From: JAFEDN01 sp963844565 | Lineage (GTDB): Bacteria > Pseudomonadota > Gammaproteobacteria > Coxiellales > Coxiellaceae | Assembly (NCBI GenBank): GCA_963844565.1 | Contig: CAWJON010000001.1 | Span: 469,295 to 533,294, forward strand | Direction of reading: 5' to 3' | Length of the DNA: 64,000 bases | The notes under the pieces: model-generated | What the model was told of the DNA's origin: nothing | The model's input: the letters and a program-made list of their open reading frames with translations, nothing else | Databases searched by the model: none | Shown: in pieces, positions 18,838 through 27,791 of the stretch | How the letters are laid out: the number at the start of each line of letters is the position of its first letter | How positions within the stretch are numbered: the first letter of the stretch is position 1 | Made by a program: the position numbers and the translations under genes

Positions 18838-19479
18838 ATGAACAAGCGACACTACTCCTTCGTTGATCAAATCATAATCCAATTTGAACATGGATTGTCA
18901 ACGCTCTGCGGTGATAGGCCTGCTTCCCGCCCAAGTCCAGCTGAAAATTTATCGGAACCTACCCTAACACGGGCTGAACAACGTTACAGTGCTTCGCTTA
19001 TGCGCGTCAATCATGCTGGGGAAGTTTGTGCGCAAGCCTTATACTATGGTCAACTAACCTGTGCGCGCTCGCCGCAAGTTCGAGAAGTTCTGGAGAAAGC
19101 CGCTTTAGAGGAAAATGATCATTTAGCCTGGACCAAACAACGTATTCGGGAACTGCATTCGCATACCAGTTGGTTAAACCCTTTTTGGTACACAAACTCT
19201 TATCTTCTGGGGATGTTAGCCGGTTTAGTTAAAGATCAAATGGGATTGGGTTTTGTGGAAGAAACCGAACGTCAAGTTTCAGAACATTTAAATAAACATT
19301 TGCGAAAAATGCCGGTTGCGGATATAAAAAGTCGAAAAATTATTGAAAAAATGCGCTTAGACGAGCAGCGCCACGGCTTTGCCGCCACGGAAGCCGGCGC
19401 AGCCACATTACCAACGCCAATCAAAAAAGCAATGTTTTGCTTATCAAAAGTGATGACAACGCTCTCCGCTTGGATTTAA
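18838..19479 (+). CDS. coq7: Coq7-type 2-polyprenyl-3-methyl-6-methoxy-1,4-benzoquinone monooxygenase
   Basis: 213 residues of the di-iron carboxylate Coq7 family, which performs the C5 (DMQ) hydroxylation in ubiquinone synthesis in gammaproteobacteria lacking UbiF. The iron ligands appear as Glu in VNHAGEVCAQALY, the Glu/His of EENDHLAW, EETERQVSEHL and DEQRHGFAA. A hydrophobic stretch (FWYTNSYLLGMLAGL) likely interacts with the membrane. Alone on this strand, divergent from parC across 64 bp. Confidence 0.92.
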   Translation: MNKRHYSFVDQIIIQFEHGLSTLCGDRPASRPSPAENLSEPTLTRAEQRYSASLMRVNHAGEVCAQALYYGQLTCARSPQVREVLEKAALEENDHLAWTKQRIRELHSHTSWLNPFWYTNSYLLGMLAGLVKDQMGLGFVEETERQVSEHLNKHLRKMPVADIKSRKIIEKMRLDEQRHGFAATEAGAATLPTPIKKAMFCLSKVMTTLSAWI

Positions 19480-19576
19480 AGAAATTTAGGACTGTGGTAG
19501 GTGATCCCGGATTTTAAGATATTGAATCACATTCTAAGCGCAGAATCAGACTTGAAGGGTCCGGGCTATTTTTGAT

Positions 19577-20296
19577 TTAATTTAAGGGTTTGCTACCTAT
19601 TATAAAATTAAAGCTATCTGATTCTATATCTGGTTTCACACCTAGCGTCGGTGATATTGAGATTGAATGTTTCATCAGTACATTACCAAGTAATTGTACA
19701 GATTGTGGAATAAAGTCAGAATACTTAACTTCAATATGAAGTCCAGTCACAGGTATTAATAAATATTCCGGACCTTTAACGTTCCAACCAGCCAATCTTA
19801 AAATGTTAATAAATTGATTTGCATACTGTACAGGTTCTGCATCGTTAGATATGAAGATAGTTACTTTTTGATGTCCTGCTGTTTTTAATTCTCCAATTAT
19901 TTTCTCAGAAACACGAGAGTCAATTTCTCTGGGGTTTAATTTCTTGAGGATCCCTTGGGTTAATTCTTTAACAGATAAATTTGAATTTAAATTTATTAAA
20001 TTAGCAATTTCTTTAAGGTTTTTCTTTAATTCCAAATTTTGTAACTCAATTTTATGTAAATCCTCAGTGAGAGTTATATTGTTTAATTTTTCCTTAGAAT
20101 TTTGTTGTTCCTGTTGTGCAATCGTCAACCCCACGAAAAAAGTAAGAGCTAAAGCAACTACTAATAAGAGTATATAAATCCATTTTTTAGAAATGGCCTT
20201 ATGAATCCCAGTAAACCCAAAAACAGTATTAAATACAAATAAAGCTACGCCGACGTATAGGGCTGCACTGTGAGTCCAGTATTGAAGTGGTGGCAT
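19577..20296 (-). CDS. Two-helix membrane protein with coiled coil, unknown function
   Basis: 239 residues. Two transmembrane helices (about 10-28 and 38-60) are followed by a coiled coil rich in Leu/Lys/Glu/Asn (about 62-125). A globular C-terminal part (about 140-239) contains VTIFISNDAEPVQYANQF and GWNVKGPEY. This layout resembles small membrane-anchored sensor or scaffold proteins, but I recognise no family. It is separated from the AbiE genes by about 95 bp and is in the same orientation. Confidence 0.65.
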   Translation of the reverse strand: MPPLQYWTHSAALYVGVALFVFNTVFGFTGIHKAISKKWIYILLLVVALALTFFVGLTIAQQEQQNSKEKLNNITLTEDLHKIELQNLELKKNLKEIANLINLNSNLSVKELTQGILKKLNPREIDSRVSEKIIGELKTAGHQKVTIFISNDAEPVQYANQFINILRLAGWNVKGPEYLLIPVTGLHIEVKYSDFIPQSVQLLGNVLMKHSISISPTLGVKPDIESDSFNFIIGSKPLN

Positions 20297-20390
20297 GTTT
20301 AATCCTTAAAATAAAAATTATAATACTTTCTTCTGCCAAGTGAAGGTTGCAAAGTCACAAGTTATCCTTTCAAGTTTTGATAATTTTCTA

Positions 20391-21266
20391 TTATATAGTA
20401 TTTTTGTATAATATTTCTGAAATGGAGTTCTTAACATCATTAAGGACTTGTTCACATTCAGGTAATTCGGGGACTAAAATTCCCAGAGTGGTTTCCCAAT
20501 GCTGGTTTGCCTCTTTGATTAATTCAGAGGTAAAAAAGTCATCGACAGATCTATAGGCAACATCACGATGTTTGCATTTTTTATCTAGTACTTCAATAAG
20601 TCTCTTTGAGGTTACAAAGGAGCTATAATCTTTAAAAATACGCCACAGGTCATAATAATCTCTTGCTCTGGGTCTATGCCAGCCACGATTAACTAATTTT
20701 TTGTGAGTTTGCAGCAATGCTCGTAGTTTTTCTGCAATAATTTCTTCGATTTGGTAACAAGCAAGTGAACAATCTAGAGTTTCTTCATAACCATGGATGA
20801 TAGGTTTATATTGTGGAGGTAAAATGACTGTCTCATCATGTGTGATTTCAATTTTGACAGTACATTGAGGAGTGCGGTGCCAGGGAAATTTTACGTAAAC
20901 GTTAAATGCTTCTTGTCCGTGTGGATGTGGTTCTTTTTCAGGATATCGTTTCAGCTGAAGATCAAAAGGCCCGTAATTGGATAATAAACCACTAGAAATA
21001 TTGATTGTAGATTTTAAAGCTTCTTCTAGCATTTGGTTTTTAGGTGCATTAATAGTTGAAAAATCCAGATCAACTGAAAAGCGGTAATCTCCAAAAAATA
21101 TTTTTTTTAGCGCAGTACCACCTTTAAATATTAATGATTGGTTAAGTTGAGGTTGTTTTGAAATTCCAGCTAGTACATAACTGAGTGCATAATCTTTTTC
21201 AATCACATCTGTTCTTGCTTTTTTAAATCTGCATTCATCTTGAATTTTTAAACGTAGTGGCTTCAT
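20391..21266 (-). CDS. abiEii: AbiEii/AbiGii-family nucleotidyltransferase toxin (type IV TA)
   Basis: 291 residues. The nucleotidyltransferase core is plain: LIFKGGTALKK (Gly49-Gly50-Thr51) and YRFSVDLDFS with Asp66 and Asp68 as the metal-binding pair, then KIEITHDE and a conserved EEIIAEKLRALLQ / RARDYYDLW region (about 185-225). AbiEii is the toxin of the AbiE abortive-infection system and is a GTP-binding nucleotidyltransferase. Its start overlaps the antitoxin stop by 4 bp, the usual arrangement. Confidence 0.9.
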   Translation of the reverse strand: MKPLRLKIQDECRFKKARTDVIEKDYALSYVLAGISKQPQLNQSLIFKGGTALKKIFFGDYRFSVDLDFSTINAPKNQMLEEALKSTINISSGLLSNYGPFDLQLKRYPEKEPHPHGQEAFNVYVKFPWHRTPQCTVKIEITHDETVILPPQYKPIIHGYEETLDCSLACYQIEEIIAEKLRALLQTHKKLVNRGWHRPRARDYYDLWRIFKDYSSFVTSKRLIEVLDKKCKHRDVAYRSVDDFFTSELIKEANQHWETTLGILVPELPECEQVLNDVKNSISEILYKNTI

Positions 21267-22114
21267 TTATTTGTCCGTTTTTGTAAATTATTTTGAATCA
21301 TCCAACGTTTATCGCATGGTCCTATTGCTGGTGAAGAAGGATCAAGTCGACAATAATAATTGATTGGAACTTTTAAAAGGGGAATTAATTTATTTTCTGG
21401 AATACCAAAATATTCTAGTGCCCATCCCAAGCGCTTTATCAGAGATTTTTTATTATATTGAACAGCATATTTGATTAGCTTATTGGTATCAATATCCGCT
21501 AAAGAATTCTCTAAGATGCCCAAAGCTTCTCCTATACCGCCAAATATTTTAGGATAAATAAATAAATCAAGTAATGTACGTTCTTTATCTGTAATGGATA
21601 CTTGAAAATATTCATCTAACCATATTTTTTCAATACCGAAGAAATGTTCTGATTTAACAGTAATGTATTCATAGCGTATCCCACCGATTTCCCAGGCATG
21701 TTTCGCTTTTGATTTAGAGAGTGATTTTTCACGCATGGAAGGAGTAACAATTTTTTTTAAGGTTGAAGCTGTGACAGTTTGGGGTAATTGTTCAATCAAT
21801 CCATGATGTTGGAGGGCAGACCAGTGACTGATCATTGAGGGCTGAATTAAATAAGCTGAGATGACAAAGGGATGAGTATTAGTTTGCTCAGGAAGCAGTC
21901 CAATACTGACATATAAGCCGCGGCGTAGCCTAAGAAGTCGTTTATGTTTTGTTAAGTTGTACAGAATCTTCTTAAGTTGGTTATTAGGAATTTTTTCCTG
22001 TTGGGCTGCTTCGGCAAAATTGTCCATATTAAATATACGTTTTCCCTGTTGAAATAACCGGTGAAGTAAACGATAACCTTGGCTTTCAAATGGTTTTTGG
22101 TTTTTTGATTCCAT
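21263..22114 (-). CDS. abiEi: AbiEi-family antitoxin (type IV TA)
   Basis: 283 residues. N-terminal winged helix-turn-helix (about 10-70: GYRLLHRLFQQGKRIFN, RLLRLRRGLYV) and C-terminal AbiEi domain with ISHWSALQHHGLIEQLP and KERTLLDLF. AbiEi antitoxins repress their own operon by binding inverted repeats and neutralise AbiEii without direct binding. The first gene of the pair; a matching inverted repeat overlaps its promoter. Confidence 0.88.
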   Translation of the reverse strand: MESKNQKPFESQGYRLLHRLFQQGKRIFNMDNFAEAAQQEKIPNNQLKKILYNLTKHKRLLRLRRGLYVSIGLLPEQTNTHPFVISAYLIQPSMISHWSALQHHGLIEQLPQTVTASTLKKIVTPSMREKSLSKSKAKHAWEIGGIRYEYITVKSEHFFGIEKIWLDEYFQVSITDKERTLLDLFIYPKIFGGIGEALGILENSLADIDTNKLIKYAVQYNKKSLIKRLGWALEYFGIPENKLIPLLKVPINYYCRLDPSSPAIGPCDKRWMIQNNLQKRTNK

Positions 22115-22115
22115 G

Positions 22116-22176
22116 CTACGAAAGTTCCATTAAATGGGTACTTTCGTAGTATATTTCAAAATTGTTCTTAAGTAAA
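22116..22176 (-). promoter_or_regulatory. Promoter and AbiEi operator of the abiE operon
   Basis: Minus-strand promoter: -35 TTTACT (22171-22176), 17-nt spacer, -10 TATACT (22148-22153). A perfect 10-bp inverted repeat CTACGAAAGT / ACTTTCGTAG (22116-22125 and 22140-22149) overlaps the -10 and the expected transcription start. It ends 1 bp before the abiEi ATG. The position fits negative autoregulation. Confidence 0.7.
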
Positions 22177-22286
22177 CCAGGCCGATATGCGATATCAAAA
22201 ATTAATGGGATTTATGCCGTAAAAATTAACTTGCTAACTCCATTTCTCCCGCTAAAATGGATATATTAGGTTAAAATTTTGGATTA

Positions 22287-22735
22287 TATTTAGAAGAGGA
22301 AGTAAAAATCGAAAATTGGGGGGGTAATATTGGTCATTTCTCTAGATTCCTTGGAGTCATGAGTTTTTCTCATGGTGGTATCACGAATCTCAGTAATATC
22401 GCTCGGGAATGCGAGATATCGCACAAACTAGTTGAAGGGTATTTAGATGTTCTTAACGATTTATTACTCAGTTTTCAATTGCCCATATTTTCGAAAAGAG
22501 CACGGCGGGAGCTGATGGCCCATCCCAAATTCTACTATTTTGATACAGGTATTTATAAAAGCTTACAGGCTACTTAGATACACCTGATGAGTTAAATGGT
22601 GCTGGGTTGGAAGTGGATTTTATTATTGATGGTAAAGCTGGCCTATTCGATGCTTACCGGTCGAAGATTTTTTAAAAAACTTACGTCCTATGAAAATCTC
22701 ATTCAGACTTTCGCATAAATGCAGTTGGAAAAAAC
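22287..22735 (+). pseudogene. Decayed DUF4143-type AAA ATPase (C-terminal part)
   Basis: The frame from 22287 reads like the middle of an AAA_14/DUF4143 ATPase: FSRFLGVMSFSHGG, NIARECEISHKLVEGYLDVL, LLLSFQLPIFSKRARRELMAHPKFYYFDTGIYKSL. A frameshift follows, then LDTPDELNGAGLEVDFIIDGK in another frame, lacking the segment that should separate GLE and VDF. The Walker motifs at the N-terminus are missing. Clear relic; an intact but distinct DUF4143 gene is at 52678-53901. Confidence 0.75.
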
Positions 22736-22745
22736 TCCTCGCTCC

Positions 22746-23897
22746 TTACAAAATTCCCTTAATCAAGCCACAGATAAAAATAATATATACACCAATGATC
22801 ATATGGGAAACGCATACGCCTACTAAGGTTTTTTGACGGGCGTATAACCACCCCCAAAAAATCCCGGGAATTAGCGCAAAAAATGGAAAATAAACTGAAG
22901 CGTGCAGATGAACAATCGCAAATAGCAAATTGGATGCAACAATAGACTCCCATTTTCTTTTTGTTTCACTACCGGCTAAAAATCTATAAAATGTTCCTTG
23001 CAAAGTGCCACGTACAATAAATTCCTGTAAAGGAATAAAAAGAATGTAGAAAATTAAGCTAAAAAAGTAAGCTTTTAAATTAAAGACGGCATGAGATTGA
23101 ATCATGGAGGTTGGATCAAATAATTTGAGATGAAATTTGCTGAGAAAAGTATGTATACCAATCCATTTAATTAAAGTAAAACCGGCAATAAATATAATAG
23201 AATAGCCAATGGCTTCCCGAATATGTTGTTTGTAATCTCTTAGCGTGATTCCAAACATGGTTAACGGAAAATTAAATTTTTTGATCAAGAAAACAATGTA
23301 ACTTACAATTACAAAAACGATTGATACGGTAAAGAAAGTTGTGGTTGAAAATTCTTTTTTTAGATCATTGATAAACACTAAGCTTAAGGTATAAATATCG
23401 GTGATATAAACTGCACCAACTAGGAAAACACCAAGTAAAAATCTTTTTTTACTTTCTTCTAATCGGTGATGCATTGTTTCAACCGTGATATTTTTTAATT
23501 CACGCAATCGCTGAGATAATCGTTTCCCTAAACTAATAACTAATTTGTTATATAAATTTTGATTATTTTTAATTAAAGCAATATCAAATACTAAAAGTGT
23601 ACTCTCATCCGCAGTGGTTAAGGAAACAGGTCTTGAGAAATCTTCCACCAACGCCGTTTCGCCAATGATTTCGCCTTCGTGGCGAGTAGCCAGTGTATGA
23701 ACGTGTCCTGTTTTGGAGGTTTTAGTAACTAAAACTTTTCCTTTAATAATATAGAAAAAAGTGTTTGTGGTGTCATGCTCTTCAGCAAATGTTACATGGG
23801 ATGTAATTTCGATTTTTTGTGCGCATGCCAATAAAATTTTATGCTCTTCATCGGAAAGATTTTCAAAGAGAGGATCTCTAAGGTGTTTTACGTCCAT
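22746..23897 (-). CDS. Cyclic-nucleotide-binding domain fused to CPBP/CAAX-protease-like membrane domain
   Basis: 383 residues. Residues 5-125 form a cNMP-binding/CRP-like domain (VTFAEEHDTTNTFFYIIKGKV, GEIIGETALVEDFSRPVSL). From about 150 there are seven to eight transmembrane helices. The C-terminal part matches the CPBP (Abi/Rce1-like) intramembrane protease family: QEFIVRG at 291-297, FAIVHLH at 326-332 and VSHMIIG at 363-369. The first Glu of the usual EExxxR motif is Gln291 here, which may abolish proteolysis. A cNMP sensor on this membrane domain is unusual. It starts 6 bp after the DUF2807-like gene's stop, so the two are likely co-transcribed. Confidence 0.75.
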   Translation of the reverse strand: MDVKHLRDPLFENLSDEEHKILLACAQKIEITSHVTFAEEHDTTNTFFYIIKGKVLVTKTSKTGHVHTLATRHEGEIIGETALVEDFSRPVSLTTADESTLLVFDIALIKNNQNLYNKLVISLGKRLSQRLRELKNITVETMHHRLEESKKRFLLGVFLVGAVYITDIYTLSLVFINDLKKEFSTTTFFTVSIVFVIVSYIVFLIKKFNFPLTMFGITLRDYKQHIREAIGYSIIFIAGFTLIKWIGIHTFLSKFHLKLFDPTSMIQSHAVFNLKAYFFSLIFYILFIPLQEFIVRGTLQGTFYRFLAGSETKRKWESIVASNLLFAIVHLHASVYFPFFALIPGIFWGWLYARQKTLVGVCVSHMIIGVYIIFICGLIKGIL

Positions 23898-23903
23898 TTT
23901 GGA

Positions 23904-24686
23904 TCATTTGTTCCAACCAAGTTGAATAATATTGGCTGAATCGGCGGTAAATTCTGTGATACTGGCAGGTCTTTTGAAATAATAGATATTACTATTGTTA
24001 TAGGCAAAAGCGCGAAGACTATCCGTGACCAGGAGTTTTGCTTGAGAATTATCTTTAGTTTGTATGGAAATTTGACCGATGCGCAAATACTGGCCTTGGA
24101 ATTGACTATCATCTTTCAAGCGCATTTCCACAAAATTTGCGACACCCGCCAATTGAATTTTACTAAAGCCGCTGGCGTCCAGTCTTAATTGAGAGCTATC
24201 GATCCACTGAATCTGGATAATCCCACTTCCAGTAGACAATAGTCGAGTAAGATTAACCATGCCGAAGAGTTGGATGGTGCCAGTGGTATTGGCATCGATG
24301 CTTAGCGCTGGACTGGTTATCTGGTTTCCGGTGACCGAAGCTTGGCGATCCACAATCAATTGATTAAGCTGCTTAATGCCGACTGTTACCGGAGTCGGGG
24401 AGCTAGATTCAGGCGCCTGAAGGTAAAGCGTATCACCTTTTACACTCATAGAAATGGGGCTGGATTGCGTTCCGGTGATTTGAAAAAAATTATCTTGCCC
24501 TTCTTTAACCTCCTCAAGGTTAACACGAATAGGCCCATTAACCGAGATAACATGAAAATTAGCCAATAGTTCTGGCATCTTGGTGATTTGGGGCGGTGGA
24601 AGCTCTGATTCGGCGGCGAAGGCGGGTACAAAATTACATTCAAACAGTATTGCGATGACTGGTAATAAATAATAGTATAGCTTCAC
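23904..24686 (-). CDS. Exported DUF2807/GIN-like beta-helical protein
   Basis: 260 residues from a GTG at 24686, chosen for the GGGAG about 7 nt upstream; another in-frame GTG at 24716 lacks one. Signal peptide VKLYYYLLPVIAILFECNFVPAFAAE. The mature part is a repetitive beta-rich domain with short polar strands (SPALSIDANTTGTIQLFG, SSQLRLDASGFSKIQLAG), as in the DUF2807 'GIN' adhesin-like fold. Probably periplasmic or surface-located. Function unknown. Confidence 0.65.
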   Translation of the reverse strand: MKLYYYLLPVIAILFECNFVPAFAAESELPPPQITKMPELLANFHVISVNGPIRVNLEEVKEGQDNFFQITGTQSSPISMSVKGDTLYLQAPESSSPTPVTVGIKQLNQLIVDRQASVTGNQITSPALSIDANTTGTIQLFGMVNLTRLLSTGSGIIQIQWIDSSQLRLDASGFSKIQLAGVANFVEMRLKDDSQFQGQYLRIGQISIQTKDNSQAKLLVTDSLRAFAYNNSNIYYFKRPASITEFTADSANIIQLGWNK

Positions 24687-24795
24687 GTGATTTCTCCCTA
24701 AAATAGAGTATAGCACAGGCTCAAATTTAGGAACACGCGGTTTTACTATTGTAGTGAAAAAATCTACAGAGTAGTTAATTTTTTGAACAATTTTG

Positions 24796-24804
24796 TGTTA
24801 TAAT
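24796..24804 (+). promoter_or_regulatory. Extended -10 promoter for the polyamine operon
   Basis: TGTTATAAT, an extended -10 (TGn-TATAAT), lies 64 bp before the speA start. No good -35 is present at the right distance. A small hairpin ATCAGC-ttt-GCTGAT follows in the leader (24819-24833). Confidence 0.55.
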
Positions 24805-24867
24805 CTTCCCGGTTTGTAATCAGCTTTGCTGATGCGCAGGATATAACCAGTAATGAGGTGAACCAAA

Positions 24868-26736
24868 TTGATACTAACAAAGTCTGAATCTTCTTCGCAT
24901 CAGGTTGATCAAGCGCGTAAAGCCTACAATGTCGCGCATTGGAGCGGTGGATATTTTGATATCAATGAGGAGGGCTGCGTCGTTGTTCATCCTCAAGGTA
25001 AGCGCAACCCTGCAGTAATCAACTTGGCGGAATTAATTAAAGAAATTAGTCAGACCGGTTTAAGCTTTCCCGTATTAGTCCGTTTCACTGATATCATTCA
25101 TCAACGTATCGATGCATTACAAGCTGCCTTCGATCAAGCCATCCAACAAAATGAATACCAAGGCAAATATCTAACTGCTTATCCTATTAAGGTCAACCAA
25201 CAACGATATGTGGTTGAACAAATGGTTAAACATCCTCACGGTAGAGTGGGTCTTGAAGTGGGCAGTAAAGCAGAATTAATTGCCGCATTGATTACCGCCG
25301 CGCAAAAAAGAATAACTTTGGTCTGTAATGGCTATAAAGATAAAGAATATATTCGTTTGGCGCTGTTGGCTTTGAAATCCGGTTTTACCGTTTATATTAT
25401 TTTAGAACGATTGGCGGAACTCAACATTCTTTTGGAGGAAGCTTCTCGATTAAACCTCGAGCCACAAGTGGGGATACGTGTTCGATTAGCCACGACTTGC
25501 GAAGGACAATGGCAAGACACCGGCGGAGAAAAGGCAAAATTTGGTTTTTCTGTCGCACAAATTTTGGATATTGTTGAGCGTTTAACTCAATTAAACAAAC
25601 GGCACTGGCTTAAAGTCCTGCATTTTCATTTGGGATCACAAATCGCCAATATTGGCGATATTCAAAAGTGCTTATATGAAGGTGCTCGTTATTATGCAGA
25701 ATTACATCGGATGGGAATTCCTATCCACACGGTAGATTTAGGCGGTGGATTAGCGATTGACTATGATGGAACGCGTACACGCTCCACTTATTCGATGAAC
25801 TATACATTGAAGGAATATGCCAGCCATATTGTTAGCGCTTTTGCTGAAATTTGTGAAACGGAAGAGCTTCCTCATCCTCATATCATCACGGAATCAGGAC
25901 GAGCCATTACCGCCCACCATGCGGTTTTGATTACCAATATCATCGACATGGAGCGCGCGCCTTATGACCAAAAAGTAAAACCGGCGACCGAAGAAGATCC
26001 CCCAGTCTTGCAAACGCTATGGTATCAACTGAATAATATTTCTGCCCGATCTGTCTTAGAGGTCTATCACGATGCGTGTTACTGGATGCACGAAGCTCAT
26101 GGCATGTATGTGCATGGCATAATTGATCTGCAAGTTTGGGCGCGAATCGAACAAATCTATTACACAATCTGCTATCGAGTGCGGCATTTGCTCAATCCAA
26201 CTATTCGCAGTCATCGTCCCATCATCGATGAGCTGAACGATAAACTGGCCGATAAATATTATGTTAATTTTTCTCTTTTTCAATCATTGCCGGACGCCTG
26301 GGCTATCGACCAACCTTTTCCCATATTGCCGATCTCAGGTCTTGACCAGCCATTGGAATTAAGAGGCGTTTTACAAGACATTACTTGTGATTCAGATGGT
26401 CGAGTTGATCGCTATGTTGACCACGATGGTTTGGAGACGACCATTCCTTTGCCTAGAATAGATCCCAATAAATCTAATTATTTGGGCATATTTTTAATTG
26501 GCGCTTATCAAGAAATTTTGGGAGATATGCATAACCTGTTTGGTGACACTCATTCAGTAAATGTTGTGGTAACGGCCGATGGTGGTTATGAACTATGCAA
26601 TAAACAAATGGGTGACACCATAGAAACCATGTTGCGTTATGTCAACTTTGATATTAATACCGAAGTCTTAGCTAAATTTGACGAGGACCATATCGTTCAG
26701 CAGGCCTTGCAAGGCTATACCTACCTCGAGGATTAA
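24868..26736 (+). CDS. speA: Biosynthetic arginine decarboxylase
   Basis: 622 residues, a PLP-dependent fold III decarboxylase that makes agmatine from arginine. The PLP lysine is in LTAYPIKVNQQRYVV; further motifs are GLEVGSKAEL, KFGFS, LHFHLGSQIANI, DLGGGLAIDYDG and ESGRAITAHHAV. Start is a TTG with GAGG upstream; no in-frame ATG lies nearby upstream because of a stop codon. Shorter than E. coli SpeA (658) at the N-terminus. First gene of a four-gene polyamine operon. Confidence 0.95.
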   Translation: MILTKSESSSHQVDQARKAYNVAHWSGGYFDINEEGCVVVHPQGKRNPAVINLAELIKEISQTGLSFPVLVRFTDIIHQRIDALQAAFDQAIQQNEYQGKYLTAYPIKVNQQRYVVEQMVKHPHGRVGLEVGSKAELIAALITAAQKRITLVCNGYKDKEYIRLALLALKSGFTVYIILERLAELNILLEEASRLNLEPQVGIRVRLATTCEGQWQDTGGEKAKFGFSVAQILDIVERLTQLNKRHWLKVLHFHLGSQIANIGDIQKCLYEGARYYAELHRMGIPIHTVDLGGGLAIDYDGTRTRSTYSMNYTLKEYASHIVSAFAEICETEELPHPHIITESGRAITAHHAVLITNIIDMERAPYDQKVKPATEEDPPVLQTLWYQLNNISARSVLEVYHDACYWMHEAHGMYVHGIIDLQVWARIEQIYYTICYRVRHLLNPTIRSHRPIIDELNDKLADKYYVNFSLFQSLPDAWAIDQPFPILPISGLDQPLELRGVLQDITCDSDGRVDRYVDHDGLETTIPLPRIDPNKSNYLGIFLIGAYQEILGDMHNLFGDTHSVNVVVTADGGYELCNKQMGDTIETMLRYVNFDINTEVLAKFDEDHIVQQALQGYTYLED

Positions 26737-26740
26737 TTTG

Positions 26741-27775
26741 GTGAAGTCTGGTTACTATTTGCCGCCCGAATGGGCATCTCAACAAGCTATTTTAATTAAC
26801 TGGCCTCACGCTTACAGCGAATGGTGGGACCCTATTCGTGAGGAAGCTGATGATACCTATACCCAACTCGTTAAAGCACTTGCCCTAACTCAAAGCGTGG
26901 TTATTATTTGTTACGACATAAAACAACGTGAACAAATCCAAAATCGTTTGACGCATGCTCAGGTTAATTTGCCCCGAGTACGTTTTTTTATCCTGCCCTC
27001 TAATGATGTTTGGACTCGAGATTATGGACCCATCACCTTGCTTAACGGTCCAAAACTAAAAATATTAAAATTTCATTTTAATGGTTGGGGAAATAAATAT
27101 CCTGCCGATTATGATAATCAGGTATTGATTGAGTTGGTTGACCAAGGCTTTTTACCTCAAGCGGAATTATCATTAGTTGACTTTACCTTGGAGGGAGGCA
27201 GCATTGAAGTTGATGGTCAAGGCACTTTGTTAACGACAAAAAAATGCCTGCTCTCAAAAACAAGAAATCCAGACTTTGATCAAAAACAAATTGAGAAAAT
27301 ACTCCAAGATTCTTTAAATATTAATCGAGTACTCTGGTTAGAAGAAGGTTATATTGCTGGAGATGATACCGACGGCCATATCGATACGCTGGCGCGTTTT
27401 GTTAACGAAGATACGATTTGTTTTGTGCAATGCGAAGATTCTACCGACGAGCACTTCTATCATCTAAAAGAAATGCACAAAGAATTAAAGTTTTTGAAAA
27501 ACGGACAAGGTTTGTCTTATCAGTTGGTAGCTTTACCCAGCCCTGCACCAATCCACAGCATTGTCGATGGACGCAGATTACCTGCGACGTATGCGAATTT
27601 TCTAATCGCTAATCGCGTAGTTTTGCTGCCTTTTTACAACGACCCGCAAGATCATGTGGCGCAACAAATTTTACAAAACTGTTTTAGAGATCGAGAAGTC
27701 ATCGGGATTCCCAGTCGTTCTTTGATTGAGAACTATGGCAGCTTGCATTGTATCACTATGCAAATTCCCGTCTAA
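26741..27775 (+). CDS. aguA: Agmatine deiminase
   Basis: 344 residues of the peptidyl-arginine-deiminase-like family, converting agmatine to N-carbamoylputrescine. Visible motifs: WPHAYSEWWDP near the start, NDVWTRDYGPI, LEGGSIEVDGQG, DDTDGHIDTLARF (catalytic His and Asp) and the C-terminal catalytic Cys in GSLHCITMQIPV. Start is a GTG 4 bp after the speA stop (TTG one codon before is possible), with GAGG inside the speA end. Second gene of the operon. Confidence 0.93.
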   Translation: MKSGYYLPPEWASQQAILINWPHAYSEWWDPIREEADDTYTQLVKALALTQSVVIICYDIKQREQIQNRLTHAQVNLPRVRFFILPSNDVWTRDYGPITLLNGPKLKILKFHFNGWGNKYPADYDNQVLIELVDQGFLPQAELSLVDFTLEGGSIEVDGQGTLLTTKKCLLSKTRNPDFDQKQIEKILQDSLNINRVLWLEEGYIAGDDTDGHIDTLARFVNEDTICFVQCEDSTDEHFYHLKEMHKELKFLKNGQGLSYQLVALPSPAPIHSIVDGRRLPATYANFLIANRVVLLPFYNDPQDHVAQQILQNCFRDREVIGIPSRSLIENYGSLHCITMQIPV

Positions 27776-27791
27776 CCTTTTGGATATTAAT

